Below, piece after piece: positions 53,271-62,228 of a stretch of DNA of 64,000 nucleotides. How positions within the stretch are numbered: position 1 is the first letter of the stretch; the number at the start of each line of letters is the position of its first letter. Position numbers and translations under genes: made by a program. The stretch covers positions 1,178,001 through 1,242,000 of the forward strand of contig NZ_CP026101.1 of assembly GCF_002902945.1 (NCBI RefSeq), in the 5' to 3' direction. The DNA is from Paraburkholderia caribensis (GTDB lineage: Bacteria > Pseudomonadota > Gammaproteobacteria > Burkholderiales > Burkholderiaceae). Under the pieces are notes generated by a model. It had not been told where the DNA came from, ran no database searches, and worked only from the letters and a program-made list of their open reading frames with translations.

Positions 53271-54722
53271 ATGACAACCCTGATTCGCGGCGGCACGGTA
53301 ATCGATTCGGACCGCACGCACAGAGCCGACGTGCTGATCGCGGACCCGCAGGACGGCGGCACGATCCTGCAGATCGAACGCACGATCGATCCGCCCGCGG
53401 GCGCGAACATCGTCGATGCGCACGATCAGTACGTGATGCCGGGCGGCATCGATCCGCACACGCATATGGAGCTGCCCTTCATGGGCACGACGGCCAGCGA
53501 CGACTTCTATACGGGCACGGCGGCGGGCCTGTCGGGCGGCACGACGAGCATCATCGACTTCGTGATTCCCAGCCCGAAGCAGCCGCTGATGGATGCGTTC
53601 AGGGAATGGCGCGGCTGGGCCGAGAAGGCGTCGTCAGACTACGGCTTTCATGTGGCCGTGACATGGTGGGACGATTCCGTGTATCGCGACATGGGTACGC
53701 TCGTGCACGAGCATGGCGTGTCGAGCTTCAAGCACTTCATGGCCTACAAGAACGCCATCATGGCCGACGACGAAGTTCTCGTGAACAGCTTCTCGCGTTC
53801 GCTCGAACTCGGCGCGCTGCCGACCGTGCATGCGGAAAACGGAGAGCTCGTATTCCAGTTGCAGAAACAGTTGCTCGCGAAGGGCTTCAAGGGACCGGAG
53901 GCGCATCCGTTGTCGCGTCCGCCCGAAGTGGAAGGGGAGGCCGCGAATCGCGCGATCCGTATTGCGCAGGTGCTCGGCGTGCCCGTGTACATCGTGCATG
54001 TGTCGTCGAAAGAGGCCGTCGAGGCGATTTCGCGTGCGCGCAACGAAGGGCAGCGCGTGTTCGGCGAAGTGTTGCCGGGGCATCTGGTGATCGACGAATC
54101 GGTGTATCGCGATCCCGACTGGACGCGCGCCGCCGCGCACGTGATGAGCCCGCCGTTCCGCACGAGCGAGCATCGCGAGGCATTGTGGCGCGGGCTGCAA
54201 TCAGGCCAGCTGCACACCACGGCCACCGACCACTGCGTATTCTGCGCGTCGCAGAAAGCGATGGGCCGCGACGACTTCACGAAGATTCCGAACGGCTGCG
54301 GCGGCGTCGAGGACCGGATGTCGGTGTTGTGGCATGAGGGTGTGAACCAGGGGCGCATCACGCCGAACGAGTTCGTGCGCATCACGTCGGCGAACGCCGC
54401 GCAGATTTTCAACCTGTACCCGCGCAAGGGTGCGGTGCAGGTCGGCGCGGATGCGGATCTCGTCATCTGGGACCCGGCGGCGACCAGGACGATCTCGGTG
54501 AAGACGCATCATCAGAAGGTCGACTTCAACGTGTTCGAAGGAATGACGGTGCAGGGCGTGGCAATGCACACGTTCACGCGCGGCGCGCATGCGTGGGCCG
54601 ACGGCGATCTGCGCGCGCAACGCGGCGCGGGCCAATATCTGAAGCGTCCGCCGAACGCCGCCTATTACGACGCCGTGCGGGTCGCGAACAAACTGAAGGA
54701 GCCACATCCCGTCGAGCGGTAG
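53271..54722 (+). CDS. hydA: dihydropyrimidinase / D-hydantoinase
   Basis: The 483-residue amidohydrolase has the metal-binding DPHTHMELPF (residues 61-70) and FKHFMAYK with the carbamylated Lys160. Further ligand His residues are found later (VHAENGE, IVHVSS). It opens dihydrouracil or dihydrothymine to N-carbamoyl-beta-alanine or its methyl analogue; such enzymes also cut hydantoins. AGGAGG precedes the ATG. It is the last gene of the pyrimidine operon, followed by a terminator at 54762. Confidence 0.95.
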   Translation: MTTLIRGGTVIDSDRTHRADVLIADPQDGGTILQIERTIDPPAGANIVDAHDQYVMPGGIDPHTHMELPFMGTTASDDFYTGTAAGLSGGTTSIIDFVIPSPKQPLMDAFREWRGWAEKASSDYGFHVAVTWWDDSVYRDMGTLVHEHGVSSFKHFMAYKNAIMADDEVLVNSFSRSLELGALPTVHAENGELVFQLQKQLLAKGFKGPEAHPLSRPPEVEGEAANRAIRIAQVLGVPVYIVHVSSKEAVEAISRARNEGQRVFGEVLPGHLVIDESVYRDPDWTRAAAHVMSPPFRTSEHREALWRGLQSGQLHTTATDHCVFCASQKAMGRDDFTKIPNGCGGVEDRMSVLWHEGVNQGRITPNEFVRITSANAAQIFNLYPRKGAVQVGADADLVIWDPAATRTISVKTHHQKVDFNVFEGMTVQGVAMHTFTRGAHAWADGDLRAQRGAGQYLKRPPNAAYYDAVRVANKLKEPHPVER

Positions 54723-54761
54723 CGGCGTTGCCGCAGCCGCCTCTTCGCGTCGCAGCACACG

Positions 54762-54805
54762 CGGCCGCCCCGCATTTTCGCAGCGGGAGCGGCCGTTTTC
54801 GTTTT
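54762..54805 (+). terminator. intrinsic terminator of the pyrimidine operon
   Basis: A two-part stem, CGGCCGC/GCGGCCG outside and CCCGC/GCGGG inside with one bulged A (54762-54773 with 54783-54795), encloses a nine-base loop and is followed by TTTTCGTTTT. It ends the transcript 40 bases after the hydA stop. The rest of the gap to the ABC transporter (54806-55058) shows only a T/A-rich TATATATAAG near 54932 as a possible promoter element. Confidence 0.85.
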
Positions 54806-55058
54806 CGGGTATGCTTTCGCGCCGCGTTGCAGGCATGCGTAAGGCCCCATGGCCTGCAGGGGTTTGGCCTGCCACCGTATACTCCCGCATTGCCCAACCC
54901 CAATATTTCGGCCCGGTTATTCCCGTCCGGCATATATATAAGCCTTCAAATGCGTTGTGGAAATAAGGACCGTTTGCTACAGTCCGCCCACGCTGCCGGA
55001 CGGGTGTTCCTGCAGACAACGCGCAAAACCGGACAAAACGAACCTCGGAGCACACTCT

Positions 55059-55841
55059 ATGAAGTCGATTCGATCCCTTCTGCTGATCGGCCTGTTGCAA
55101 GTCGCAACGGCGACGGCCGCATTCGCCGCTGACGACCTCGCCAGGATCAAGTCCGCCGGCGCCTTCAAGGTCGGCACGGAAGGCACGTACGCGCCGTTCA
55201 CGTACCACGACTCGTCGAACCAGTTGACGGGCTTCGACGTCGATATTGCCCGCGCGATCGCGGCCAAGCTGGGCGTGAAGGCAGAGTTCGTCGAAGGCAA
55301 ATGGGACGGCCTGATCGCCGGTCTCGACGCGAACCGCTACGACGCGGTCATCAACGAAGTGGCCGTGACCGACGCGCGCAAGCAGAAGTACGACTTCTCG
55401 GACCCGTACATCGTGTCGCACGCGGCGCTGATCGTGGCATCGAACAACACCACGATCAAGAATTTCGACGACCTGAAGGGCAAGAAGTCGGCCAACACGC
55501 TGACCAGCAATTTCGGCAAGATCGCCGCCTCGCACGGCGCCGAAGTGATCCCCGTGCAGGGCTTCAACGAATCGATCGACCTGCTGACATCGGGCCGCGT
55601 CGACGCGACGGTCAACGACTCGCTGTCGTTCCTCGACTTCAAGAAGCACAAGCCGGATGCGAAGGTGAAGATCGCCGCCATCGATACCTCGTCGGACAGT
55701 TCGGACCATTCGGCCGTGCTGATCCGCAAGGGCAATCCTGAACTGCAGGCCGCCATCAACAAGGCGCTGGCCGAGATCAAGGCCGACGGCACGTACGCGA
55801 AGATCTCCGAAAAGTACTTCGGCAAAGACGTTTCCAAGTAA
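55059..55841 (+). CDS. polar amino acid (cystine-type) ABC transporter, substrate-binding protein
   Basis: The 260-residue protein starts with a signal peptide (MKSIRSLLLIGLLQVATATAAFA, cut before ADD) and then shows the family 3 solute-binding pattern VGTEGTYAPF, LTGFDVDIARAIA, KWDGLIAGLDANRYDAV and DFSDPY. It resembles E. coli TcyJ (FliY), which binds cystine. It works in the periplasm. The ATG at 55059 follows GGAG. It is the first gene of a three-gene ABC operon. A role in beta-alanine or other product transport is possible but unsupported. Confidence 0.92.
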   Translation: MKSIRSLLLIGLLQVATATAAFAADDLARIKSAGAFKVGTEGTYAPFTYHDSSNQLTGFDVDIARAIAAKLGVKAEFVEGKWDGLIAGLDANRYDAVINEVAVTDARKQKYDFSDPYIVSHAALIVASNNTTIKNFDDLKGKKSANTLTSNFGKIAASHGAEVIPVQGFNESIDLLTSGRVDATVNDSLSFLDFKKHKPDAKVKIAAIDTSSDSSDHSAVLIRKGNPELQAAINKALAEIKADGTYAKISEKYFGKDVSK

Positions 55842-55862
55842 GCGACAAGGCGAGTCTGAATC

Positions 55863-56540
55863 ATGCCTGCATGGTTGCACCTGATGGGTGAATCGCTGTG
55901 GCCGCTGCTGTACGCGGGCCTCGTATTCACCGTGCCGTTGACGCTCGTGTCGTTTGCGATCGGCATCGTGCTCGCGTTCGTCGTCGCGCTGATCCGGCTG
56001 TTCGGGCCGGGTTGGTCGGTGGCGGTCGTGCGGTTCTACGTGTGGCTGTTTCGCGGCTCGCCGCTGCTGGTCCAGCTGTTCGTCATCTTCTATGGCCTGC
56101 CGAACGTGGGGATCGTGCTCGATCCGCTGACGGCGGCCATCATCGGCTTCTCGCTGAACGTCGGCGCGTATAACTCGGAAGTGATACGCGGCGTGATCGA
56201 GTCGATCCCGAAAGGCCAGTGGGAAGCCGCGTATTCGATGGGCATGACGCGCGGCCAGGCGCTGCGCCGCGCGATCCTGCCGCAGGCGGCGCGCGTCGCG
56301 TTGCCGCCGCTGTCGAACTCGTTTATCGCGCTCGTGAAGGACACGTCGCTGGCCGCCGTGCTGACCGTGCCGGAAATTTTCCAGGCCGCGCAGCGTATTG
56401 CCTCGGTGACTTACGAGCCGCTGATCCTCTATACGGAAGCCGCGCTGATCTATCTGGTGTTCAGTTCGGTGCTGTCGTCCGCGCAGGTGCGCCTCGAACG
56501 CCGCTTCGGCCGTCACGCGCTTTTCACATCGGGTAACTGA
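55863..56540 (+). CDS. polar amino acid ABC transporter, permease
   Basis: The 225-residue inner-membrane protein has about five hydrophobic helices and the EAA-type loop (EAAYSMGMTRGQALRRAILPQA) of the HisM/TcyL class, with the typical LVKDTSLAAVLTVPE segment after it. It forms a homodimeric channel with the ATPase encoded four bases downstream of its stop. Its start is 21 bases from the stop of the substrate-binding protein gene. Confidence 0.94.
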   Translation: MPAWLHLMGESLWPLLYAGLVFTVPLTLVSFAIGIVLAFVVALIRLFGPGWSVAVVRFYVWLFRGSPLLVQLFVIFYGLPNVGIVLDPLTAAIIGFSLNVGAYNSEVIRGVIESIPKGQWEAAYSMGMTRGQALRRAILPQAARVALPPLSNSFIALVKDTSLAAVLTVPEIFQAAQRIASVTYEPLILYTEAALIYLVFSSVLSSAQVRLERRFGRHALFTSGN

Positions 56541-56543
56541 ACG

Positions 56544-57311
56544 ATGATCCGCCTCGAAAAGATCGAAAAGTATTTCGGCGATCATCGCGTGCTGAACAGC
56601 GTCGATCTCGCGCTCGCGCAAGGCAACGTGACGGCGCTGATCGGGCCTTCGGGCAGCGGCAAGAGCACGCTGCTGCGCTGCGTGAACCTGCTCGAAATTC
56701 CCGAAGCCGGCTCGCTCGAACTCGGCGACCAGCGCATCCAGTTCAGCCGCACGGAGAAGCCGTCGAAAGAAGCAGTGCTGGCGATTCGCCGCCGCACGGG
56801 CATGGTGTTCCAGAACTTCCAGCTGTTCCCGCATCGCACGGTGATCGAGAACGTGATGGAAGGGCTGCTCACCGTGCAGAAGTGGGACCGCGAACGCGCG
56901 CGGGTGCGCGCGCTCGAACTGCTGGAAAAGGTCGGCATCGCGCATAAGGCCGATGCGTGGCCGGTCACGCTGTCGGGCGGCCAGCAGCAGCGCGTCGCGA
57001 TTGCGCGGGCGCTTGCGCCTTCGCCGGAAGTGCTGCTGTGCGACGAGCCGACCTCCGCGCTCGATCCGGGCCTTGCCGCCGAAGTGGTGGAAGTGCTGCG
57101 CCAGCTCGCGAAGGAAGGCATGACGATGCTGATGGCGACGCATGACTTGCGGCTTGCGGCATCGATCGCGCGCAATGTCGTGTTTCTGAGCAACGGCTCG
57201 ATCGTCGAGCAGGGTCATTCGCGCGACATCTTCACGCGGCCGAAGCAGCCGGAAACTGCGAGCTTCGTGTCGACGCTCACGCAGAGCCTGCCCGATAGCT
57301 GGGAAGACTGA
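56544..57311 (+). CDS. polar amino acid ABC transporter, ATP-binding protein
   Basis: The 255-residue ATPase has a Walker A GPSGSGKST (about 34-42), the ABC signature LSGGQQQRVAIARAL and the Walker B VLLCDEPTSALDP, in the order of the GlnQ/TcyN family. It drives the permease encoded upstream. There are three bases between the two genes. A terminator at 57334 ends the operon. Confidence 0.96.
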   Translation: MIRLEKIEKYFGDHRVLNSVDLALAQGNVTALIGPSGSGKSTLLRCVNLLEIPEAGSLELGDQRIQFSRTEKPSKEAVLAIRRRTGMVFQNFQLFPHRTVIENVMEGLLTVQKWDRERARVRALELLEKVGIAHKADAWPVTLSGGQQQRVAIARALAPSPEVLLCDEPTSALDPGLAAEVVEVLRQLAKEGMTMLMATHDLRLAASIARNVVFLSNGSIVEQGHSRDIFTRPKQPETASFVSTLTQSLPDSWED

Positions 57312-57333
57312 ACGCGGGCTCGATGCATCGCTG

Positions 57334-57360
57334 CAAGGGCGCCTGCGGGCGCCCTTGTTT
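57334..57360 (+). terminator. intrinsic terminator of the ABC operon
   Basis: A perfect 10-bp stem (57334-57343 with 57348-57357), a four-base loop and TTT follow the ATPase gene by 22 bases. The short T-run makes it moderate. Confidence 0.75.
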
Positions 57361-57437
57361 CGTTGTGGCGCCCGCGCTTCATGCCGGCTGCGGACAGCTA
57401 CGCTACAATGGCCGTCGCCCCGAATGATGGAAGATCG

Positions 57438-57887
57438 ATGAAGACCCGTACGCCTGTTATCGCCTGCTGCATGGTTGCCGCCGCTTTGTCCGCGGGTTGC
57501 GCGGACGTGTATAAAAACACGAGCGCATGCGAGCAGACCATGCGGCAGTCGGCGAGCGAGCTTTCAGGCAGCGACACGTTAAAGGTGGTGCACGCGGGTT
57601 CGGGCATTCATGGCAGCCGCGTGGTCGTCGAAGGCACGCTCGTGCATCCGCAGACGGCTTCGGAAGCCGCCGTCGCCAAGCCGCCCAACACCAATATCCT
57701 GGAAGCCGGGCTGCTCGCGCCCGTCGTGGCCGCGATCGCCAGGACTCAGCCGCCAACGACAGCGGTGCCCGCCGCTGCCGAGTGCACGTACGACGCCAAC
57801 GGCCAGCAGAGCGGGTTCCGCTGGCTGGCGCCGGCACGCCTCGCGAAAGACACGTCGCCGGACGACGGATCGCACGCCGACGAGTGA
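57438..57887 (+). CDS. predicted lipoprotein of unknown function
   Basis: The 149-residue product has a type II signal peptide with the lipobox LSAGC (Cys21), followed by a region with two Cys. No domain is recognised. The mature part contains KVVHAGSGIHGSRVVVEG and an Ala/Pro-rich stretch near residues 80-115 that could be a membrane-proximal linker. The start is at the second in-frame ATG region after the ABC terminator; ATG 57438 is chosen because it opens the signal peptide. It stands alone. Confidence 0.72.
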   Translation: MKTRTPVIACCMVAAALSAGCADVYKNTSACEQTMRQSASELSGSDTLKVVHAGSGIHGSRVVVEGTLVHPQTASEAAVAKPPNTNILEAGLLAPVVAAIARTQPPTTAVPAAAECTYDANGQQSGFRWLAPARLAKDTSPDDGSHADE

Positions 57888-57982
57888 TGCGGGCGGTCCC
57901 TCCGCAGTTCGGCCATGCTGCAACGCACGCACTCCCGCCATGCTAGGATTTCCGCGTGCAACGCAGATGTCAGGAGGGCAGC

Positions 57983-58213
57983 ATGGACGGCTTCGTCAGA
58001 CATCAGATTGAAGGCGCATCCGTCGATATCGACGTAGTGCCCGTCACGCCGCGCGGCTACTGCGCGCGCTTTCGCATCTTCCGCGACGCCGCCGATAAAC
58101 CCGAATGGCATCAGGTCCATGTGTCCGGCAGCGTGTTCGATACCCCTGAAGCAGCCGAGGAAGCCGCACGTTCTATGGCGCTCGAACAGGTGCTGGCGGG
58201 CGGCGGCTCGTAG
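57983..58213 (+). CDS. small conserved-looking protein of unknown function
   Basis: The 76-residue protein (MDGFVRHQIEGASVDIDVVPV...) has AGGAGG seven bases before the ATG at 57983, which strongly supports translation and fixes the start over 57956. It is predicted to be soluble with an alpha-beta pattern and a C-terminal helix EAAEEAARSMALEQVL. No family is recognised. It is 95 bases downstream of the lipoprotein gene. Confidence 0.75.
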   Translation: MDGFVRHQIEGASVDIDVVPVTPRGYCARFRIFRDAADKPEWHQVHVSGSVFDTPEAAEEAARSMALEQVLAGGGS

Positions 58214-58603
58214 CGCGGCTAGGTTTCATCGCCATCGGGGCGCGTAACCCCGCTTCTGTCTCGCCGGTTTTGGTCCGGCTGGTTTGCTCACTTTCCCTTG
58301 CTCATCATCGGACGCGCGTCGTGCGGCTGGCGTGGCCGCTCGACGCGCGTCGCGTCCCCCCATCGAATAATTCCGACTTTGGGAGTTTTCTTGTATTGAC
58401 GGATGAAGCGTCTCCGTAGGATTTGCCTGTCGTAACCGACATCGAAGAAGTGGCGGTACGTAGGAGGCATCCTTGCGGACGCGTAGGCGCAACTGTTTTT
58501 CGAATACTGTAATTACATTGATTCGGTATGCGAAGCAAATGCGCCGCGCCCCGTACGTTGCCGCGTTCTAGGGGAGAGGTTGTTACTCGTACCAAGGTTT
58601 TGG
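58214..58603. other. intergenic region upstream of the trimeric autotransporter
   Basis: This 390-base stretch is less GC-rich than its neighbours, particularly 58370-58530. A TGTAAT hexamer near 58508 could be a -10 element. No gene, repeat or terminator is seen. The purine-rich GGGGAGAGG (58571-58579) lies before a TTG and an in-frame ATG (58604). Confidence 0.5.
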
Positions 58604-60808
58604 ATGAGCAATTTGCAAAGTGGAACAGATGTTGGACGTGAGCGGGCTTCTTCGCCGGTTCGCCGCGGGAAAGGGCGCTTCGACCGCCGCGGGTATGCAG
58701 GGGTGGCCGTCGCGATCAGTGTCGGCACGATGGTAGGGGCGCCGCTGGCGGCGCGCGCTGCCCCCGTCACCGACTACATCGCGGTGAGCAATAACGTCAT
58801 GACGGGCGCGCCCACCACGGCCGCGAACACCCTGAACACAATGGCCGTTGGGCCGTCCGCGGATGCGTGGGGCGACAACGCGCTGGCCGTCGGAGCAGGG
58901 GCGGGCGCGGCGCGCACCGGATCAACTGCGGTCGGCTCGCTGTCGGCAGCATTGGCTATGAACTCGACGGTGATCGGCTATGGCGCGTCGACAGGCTTCA
59001 ATGCGGACCGGGCGGTGTCGATCGGCTATATGGCGGCGGCGGACGGCAGCGACTCGCTCGGGCTCGGTTCGTTTTCAGTTGCGACGGGGCAGCGCTCGCT
59101 CGCTTTCGGCTTCAACGCCTTCACCGGTTCGAACGCCACAGACAGCCTGGCGCTGGGGGCGAACAGCGTCGTCCTCGTGGACAACGCTGTCGCGTTGGGC
59201 GCGAACGCGAAGGCTGACCGGGCGAACACGGTGTCGGTGGGCAATGCAACGCTGCAACGCCAGATCGTCAATGTCGCAGCGGGCACGGCCACCACGGACG
59301 CGGTCAACGTCGGACAATTGCGGGATGCTGTGTCGTCGGGTCTGGCCGATGCCGTCATGTACGACTCGCCCGCACACGACGCCGTCACGCTGGGCGGCGT
59401 GACGGCAAGTGCGCCCGTGCGGCTCGGCAACGTGGCCAACGGTGCTGTCGATGCTGCCAGCCGCGACGCGATCAACGGTAGCCAACTGTACGGGCTGAGC
59501 GCAAGTGTTGCGTCGGCACTCGGTGGCGGCGCGTCGGTGTCTCCCGATGGCACGGTCGTGGCACCGACCTACCGCGTCGGCGGCAGCGTGTTTCGCAATG
59601 TCGGCGACGCGCTCGGCAATCTCGATACCCGGGTGACGACCAACACCAGCGCGATCAATGACCTCAACATCGCACTCGGCAACGTGATCAACAACGGCGT
59701 GGAACCGCGCTACTTCCATGCCAATTCGACACTTGCCGACTCGCTGGCAACAGGCGTGGAGTCCGTCGCGATCGGCGGCGGCGCGCAGGCTGCGTTTTCG
59801 AATTCGGTCGCGCTCGGTTCGAACGCGGTGGTGGATCGCGCCAATTCGGTGTCGGTGGGATCGGCGGGTAACGAGCGGCAGATCACGCATGTCGCCGCAG
59901 GTACGGCCGACACCGACGCAGTCAACGTCGCCCAGTTGAAGCAGGCGGGGCTGGTTGACGGCAATGGTCATATGGCGAGCGCGGTGGTCTATGACAACGC
60001 GGGCGGCCAGGTCGATTACGCGAGCGTGACGCTCGGGCAAGGCGTGGCGGGCGGCACTGTCATTCACAATCTGGCGAATGGCGTGCTTGCTGGCGACGCC
60101 GTCAACCTCAGTCAGTTGAACGACGCACTGAACAGCGTCATCAACGTTCAAACGGCGTCCACGCCATTCGTGAGCGCGAATGGAGATGCCGCGACGGAAG
60201 CCGCTTCCGCGACAGGTACCCATGCTACGGCGGTAGGCGCAGCCGCGCTCGCTAATGGCGTTCAGGCAACTGCGATCGGCGGCGGTGCGCGAGCCAATGC
60301 CGCCGCGGCGACGGCCATCGGCGCGCAGGCCGTCGTCAGTGGCGCGAACGCGTCGGCGTTTGGCGCGGGGAGCCAGGCCACCGCCAGCGGTTCGGTTGCG
60401 CTCGGGGCAGGCTCGGTTGCGGATCGGGCGAATACCGTCTCGGTGGGTCAGGCCGGCAGCGAGCGGCAGATCGTCAACGTCGCGCCCGGCACGCTCGGCA
60501 CGGACGCGGTCAACCTGAACCAGTTGAATACGGCCGTCGACCAGACCTATCAGTCGATCAACGATCTCGACCGAAGCACGCGAAAAGGCATTGCCTCCGC
60601 TTCTGCCTTGCAGATCGTTACGCCGTATCTGCCCGGACGCACGACGCTCAACGCTGGTGTCGCCGGCTATCGCGGCCAGGCCGCATTCGGGTTGGGCGTG
60701 TCGCGCTGGAACGAGAAGGGGACGATCAACCTCAATGCTGGCGTAGCGTCGTCGGGCAGTAACAGCACGATTGTGCGTGCTGGTGTCGGCATCGTGCTCG
60801 GCAACTGA
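58604..60808 (+). CDS. YadA-like trimeric autotransporter adhesin
   Basis: The 734-residue protein begins with an extended signal region (cleavage expected after PLAARA near residue 52), then head repeats (motifs such as SLGLGSFSVATGQRSLAFG). Three neck motifs follow (VSVGNATLQRQIVNVAAGT, and the versions with SAGNERQITHVAAGT and QAGSERQIVNVAPGT, each with DAVNxxQL). The C-terminal 75 residues (from KGIASASALQIVTPYLPGR) are the YadA anchor domain, which ends at LGN. It should form a trimeric outer-membrane adhesin. AAGG with a 6-base spacer supports ATG 58604. No chaperone or accessory gene is adjacent. Confidence 0.93.
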   Translation: MSNLQSGTDVGRERASSPVRRGKGRFDRRGYAGVAVAISVGTMVGAPLAARAAPVTDYIAVSNNVMTGAPTTAANTLNTMAVGPSADAWGDNALAVGAGAGAARTGSTAVGSLSAALAMNSTVIGYGASTGFNADRAVSIGYMAAADGSDSLGLGSFSVATGQRSLAFGFNAFTGSNATDSLALGANSVVLVDNAVALGANAKADRANTVSVGNATLQRQIVNVAAGTATTDAVNVGQLRDAVSSGLADAVMYDSPAHDAVTLGGVTASAPVRLGNVANGAVDAASRDAINGSQLYGLSASVASALGGGASVSPDGTVVAPTYRVGGSVFRNVGDALGNLDTRVTTNTSAINDLNIALGNVINNGVEPRYFHANSTLADSLATGVESVAIGGGAQAAFSNSVALGSNAVVDRANSVSVGSAGNERQITHVAAGTADTDAVNVAQLKQAGLVDGNGHMASAVVYDNAGGQVDYASVTLGQGVAGGTVIHNLANGVLAGDAVNLSQLNDALNSVINVQTASTPFVSANGDAATEAASATGTHATAVGAAALANGVQATAIGGGARANAAAATAIGAQAVVSGANASAFGAGSQATASGSVALGAGSVADRANTVSVGQAGSERQIVNVAPGTLGTDAVNLNQLNTAVDQTYQSINDLDRSTRKGIASASALQIVTPYLPGRTTLNAGVAGYRGQAAFGLGVSRWNEKGTINLNAGVASSGSNSTIVRAGVGIVLGN

Positions 60809-60819
60809 CGCCGGTGATC

Positions 60820-60853
60820 TGGCACGGGGTCCGTTTCTTTGACACCCGTGCCA
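60820..60853. terminator. stem-loop between convergent genes
   Basis: A perfect 9-bp stem (60820-60828 with 60845-60853) with a 16-base loop lies between the convergent autotransporter and DUF3443 genes. There is no T-run, so a termination role is only possible. Confidence 0.4.
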
Positions 60854-60897
60854 TCCACCGCGACACGACCGTTCATCACCGCGCCTGAGCGGAAGGT

Positions 60898-62217
60898 TCA
60901 GAACGCGTAGAACGGTCCCTTGCCGGCGGAAGTCAGGCGCGATTCGATCGCAGTGTAGACCCGCCGTCCGAAGAAGAACGGCAGCCCCCAGTCGAACGCG
61001 TTCGAGGGGCCGCCAAGGTTATTGAACGCATTGTTTTGGGTGGCGAACAGCGCTTGCGCGTTGGCAATCGAAAATGCCGGTGAAGCCGATGCACCGTTGG
61101 TGCCCGTCACCGTCGCCGTCATCGATTGCGTCGACGCGGGGCACCACCAGAAGCCGCAACGCGCGAGTGTCGTGCTCGGGAAGAATAGGCCGTTCGAACC
61201 GCTGTCGAAAAAGCTTTGTGAATAGGGTTGTCCGTTGAGGGAGGTTGTCACATAGCCACTCGTCGTGTTGGCCTTCAGCACAGTCGCGTTGCCGAGCGTG
61301 TTGTTGGCCTGCGTGCCAATGCCGAAGATCATCGATCCAGCCAACGTCGCCGCGCCGTTCGGCCCCACGGCGGGCAGGTCGAGCACGATGCCGTTGTTGT
61401 CGAGCGCAAACTGGCTGATGGGGTTGGCCACCTGTTGAGCAAGGGGCTGTCTGGTCGATGTGCACGAGCCCGTCGAGTCGCACGCGTAATACCAACGGGG
61501 CAAGGCCGACGAGATACAGCCGCCGCCGCAATCGGCGGAAAATAGGCCGACGCCAAGAATGCCGTTCACGCGCAGCGCGCTGGGCGTCATCATTGGCAGG
61601 CCCGAAGCGGCGCAATCGGAGGGCACCGTCGGGACGGAAGGATCGGCGATCACCTGGATCGGGATGCCGGGCGCGAGCTGGCTGGCCATGCGGACATCGG
61701 CGGTGCGCACGGCGCCCCAGGTGAAGCCCGTTCCAAACACGCTGCATTCCCCGTTGACCGTGTTTGCCGTGCCCGCCGGTGGTGTGGCGGGCACGGCTGG
61801 CAGCACCAGGCTCGCCGGCAATTGTGAGGCAAGCACGCGCAGGCCCTGCGAACCCGTATCCACCTGCACGTTGTCGATCGTCACGCAATTCGACGTGCCG
61901 GGCACGCATACCGTCACGCTCGTCGTGAGCATGTTACGGGTCTGCGTGGGCGTCGACGTGACGACGACGGGGTGAACATTGGGGATCGTCGATTGCGGCA
62001 CTGTCGCGACGGGCGCGCTCGCGGGCGCGGGCACGCTGGCCGATGCCGGGCTGCTGGCCGTCGCGCCAGGCGAAGCGGGTGTCGACTGGGGCGAATTCGC
62101 GGCGGTGTTCGTCGTGCTGGAACCGCCGCCGCCGCATCCCGCTACTATGACCAGTGTGGCGAGCGCGACGATCGTTCCCTGCGCAAAGCGAGCTGCGTCT
62201 ATTAGTACGGTATTCAT
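60898..62217 (-). CDS. DUF3443 lipoprotein
   Basis: The 439-residue protein appears to belong to the DUF3443 family, found in Burkholderia and relatives. It has a lipobox VAGC and a long Ser/Thr/Ala/Pro linker (about 35-75), then a globular domain with VDTGSQGLRVLASQL, which resembles the DTGS active-site loop of aspartic-type proteases, and FFDSGSNGLFFP, a second DSGS loop. A protease-like fold is an inference from these two loops. It is 11 bases downstream of the DUF2844 gene on the same strand, so the two are an operon. Confidence 0.88.
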   Translation of the reverse strand: MNTVLIDAARFAQGTIVALATLVIVAGCGGGGSSTTNTAANSPQSTPASPGATASSPASASVPAPASAPVATVPQSTIPNVHPVVVTSTPTQTRNMLTTSVTVCVPGTSNCVTIDNVQVDTGSQGLRVLASQLPASLVLPAVPATPPAGTANTVNGECSVFGTGFTWGAVRTADVRMASQLAPGIPIQVIADPSVPTVPSDCAASGLPMMTPSALRVNGILGVGLFSADCGGGCISSALPRWYYACDSTGSCTSTRQPLAQQVANPISQFALDNNGIVLDLPAVGPNGAATLAGSMIFGIGTQANNTLGNATVLKANTTSGYVTTSLNGQPYSQSFFDSGSNGLFFPSTTLARCGFWWCPASTQSMTATVTGTNGASASPAFSIANAQALFATQNNAFNNLGGPSNAFDWGLPFFFGRRVYTAIESRLTSAGKGPFYAF

Positions 62218-62228
62218 GGGACATCCCG

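Noticed and set aside
54201..57218. 1005-codon open frame on the minus strand across hydA and the ABC operon
   Set aside because: Antisense shadow of four clear genes; the translation is Arg-rich low-information sequence.
58226..58492. 88-codon minus-strand ORF upstream of the autotransporter
   Set aside because: No ribosome site and a low-complexity basic translation; treated as intergenic.
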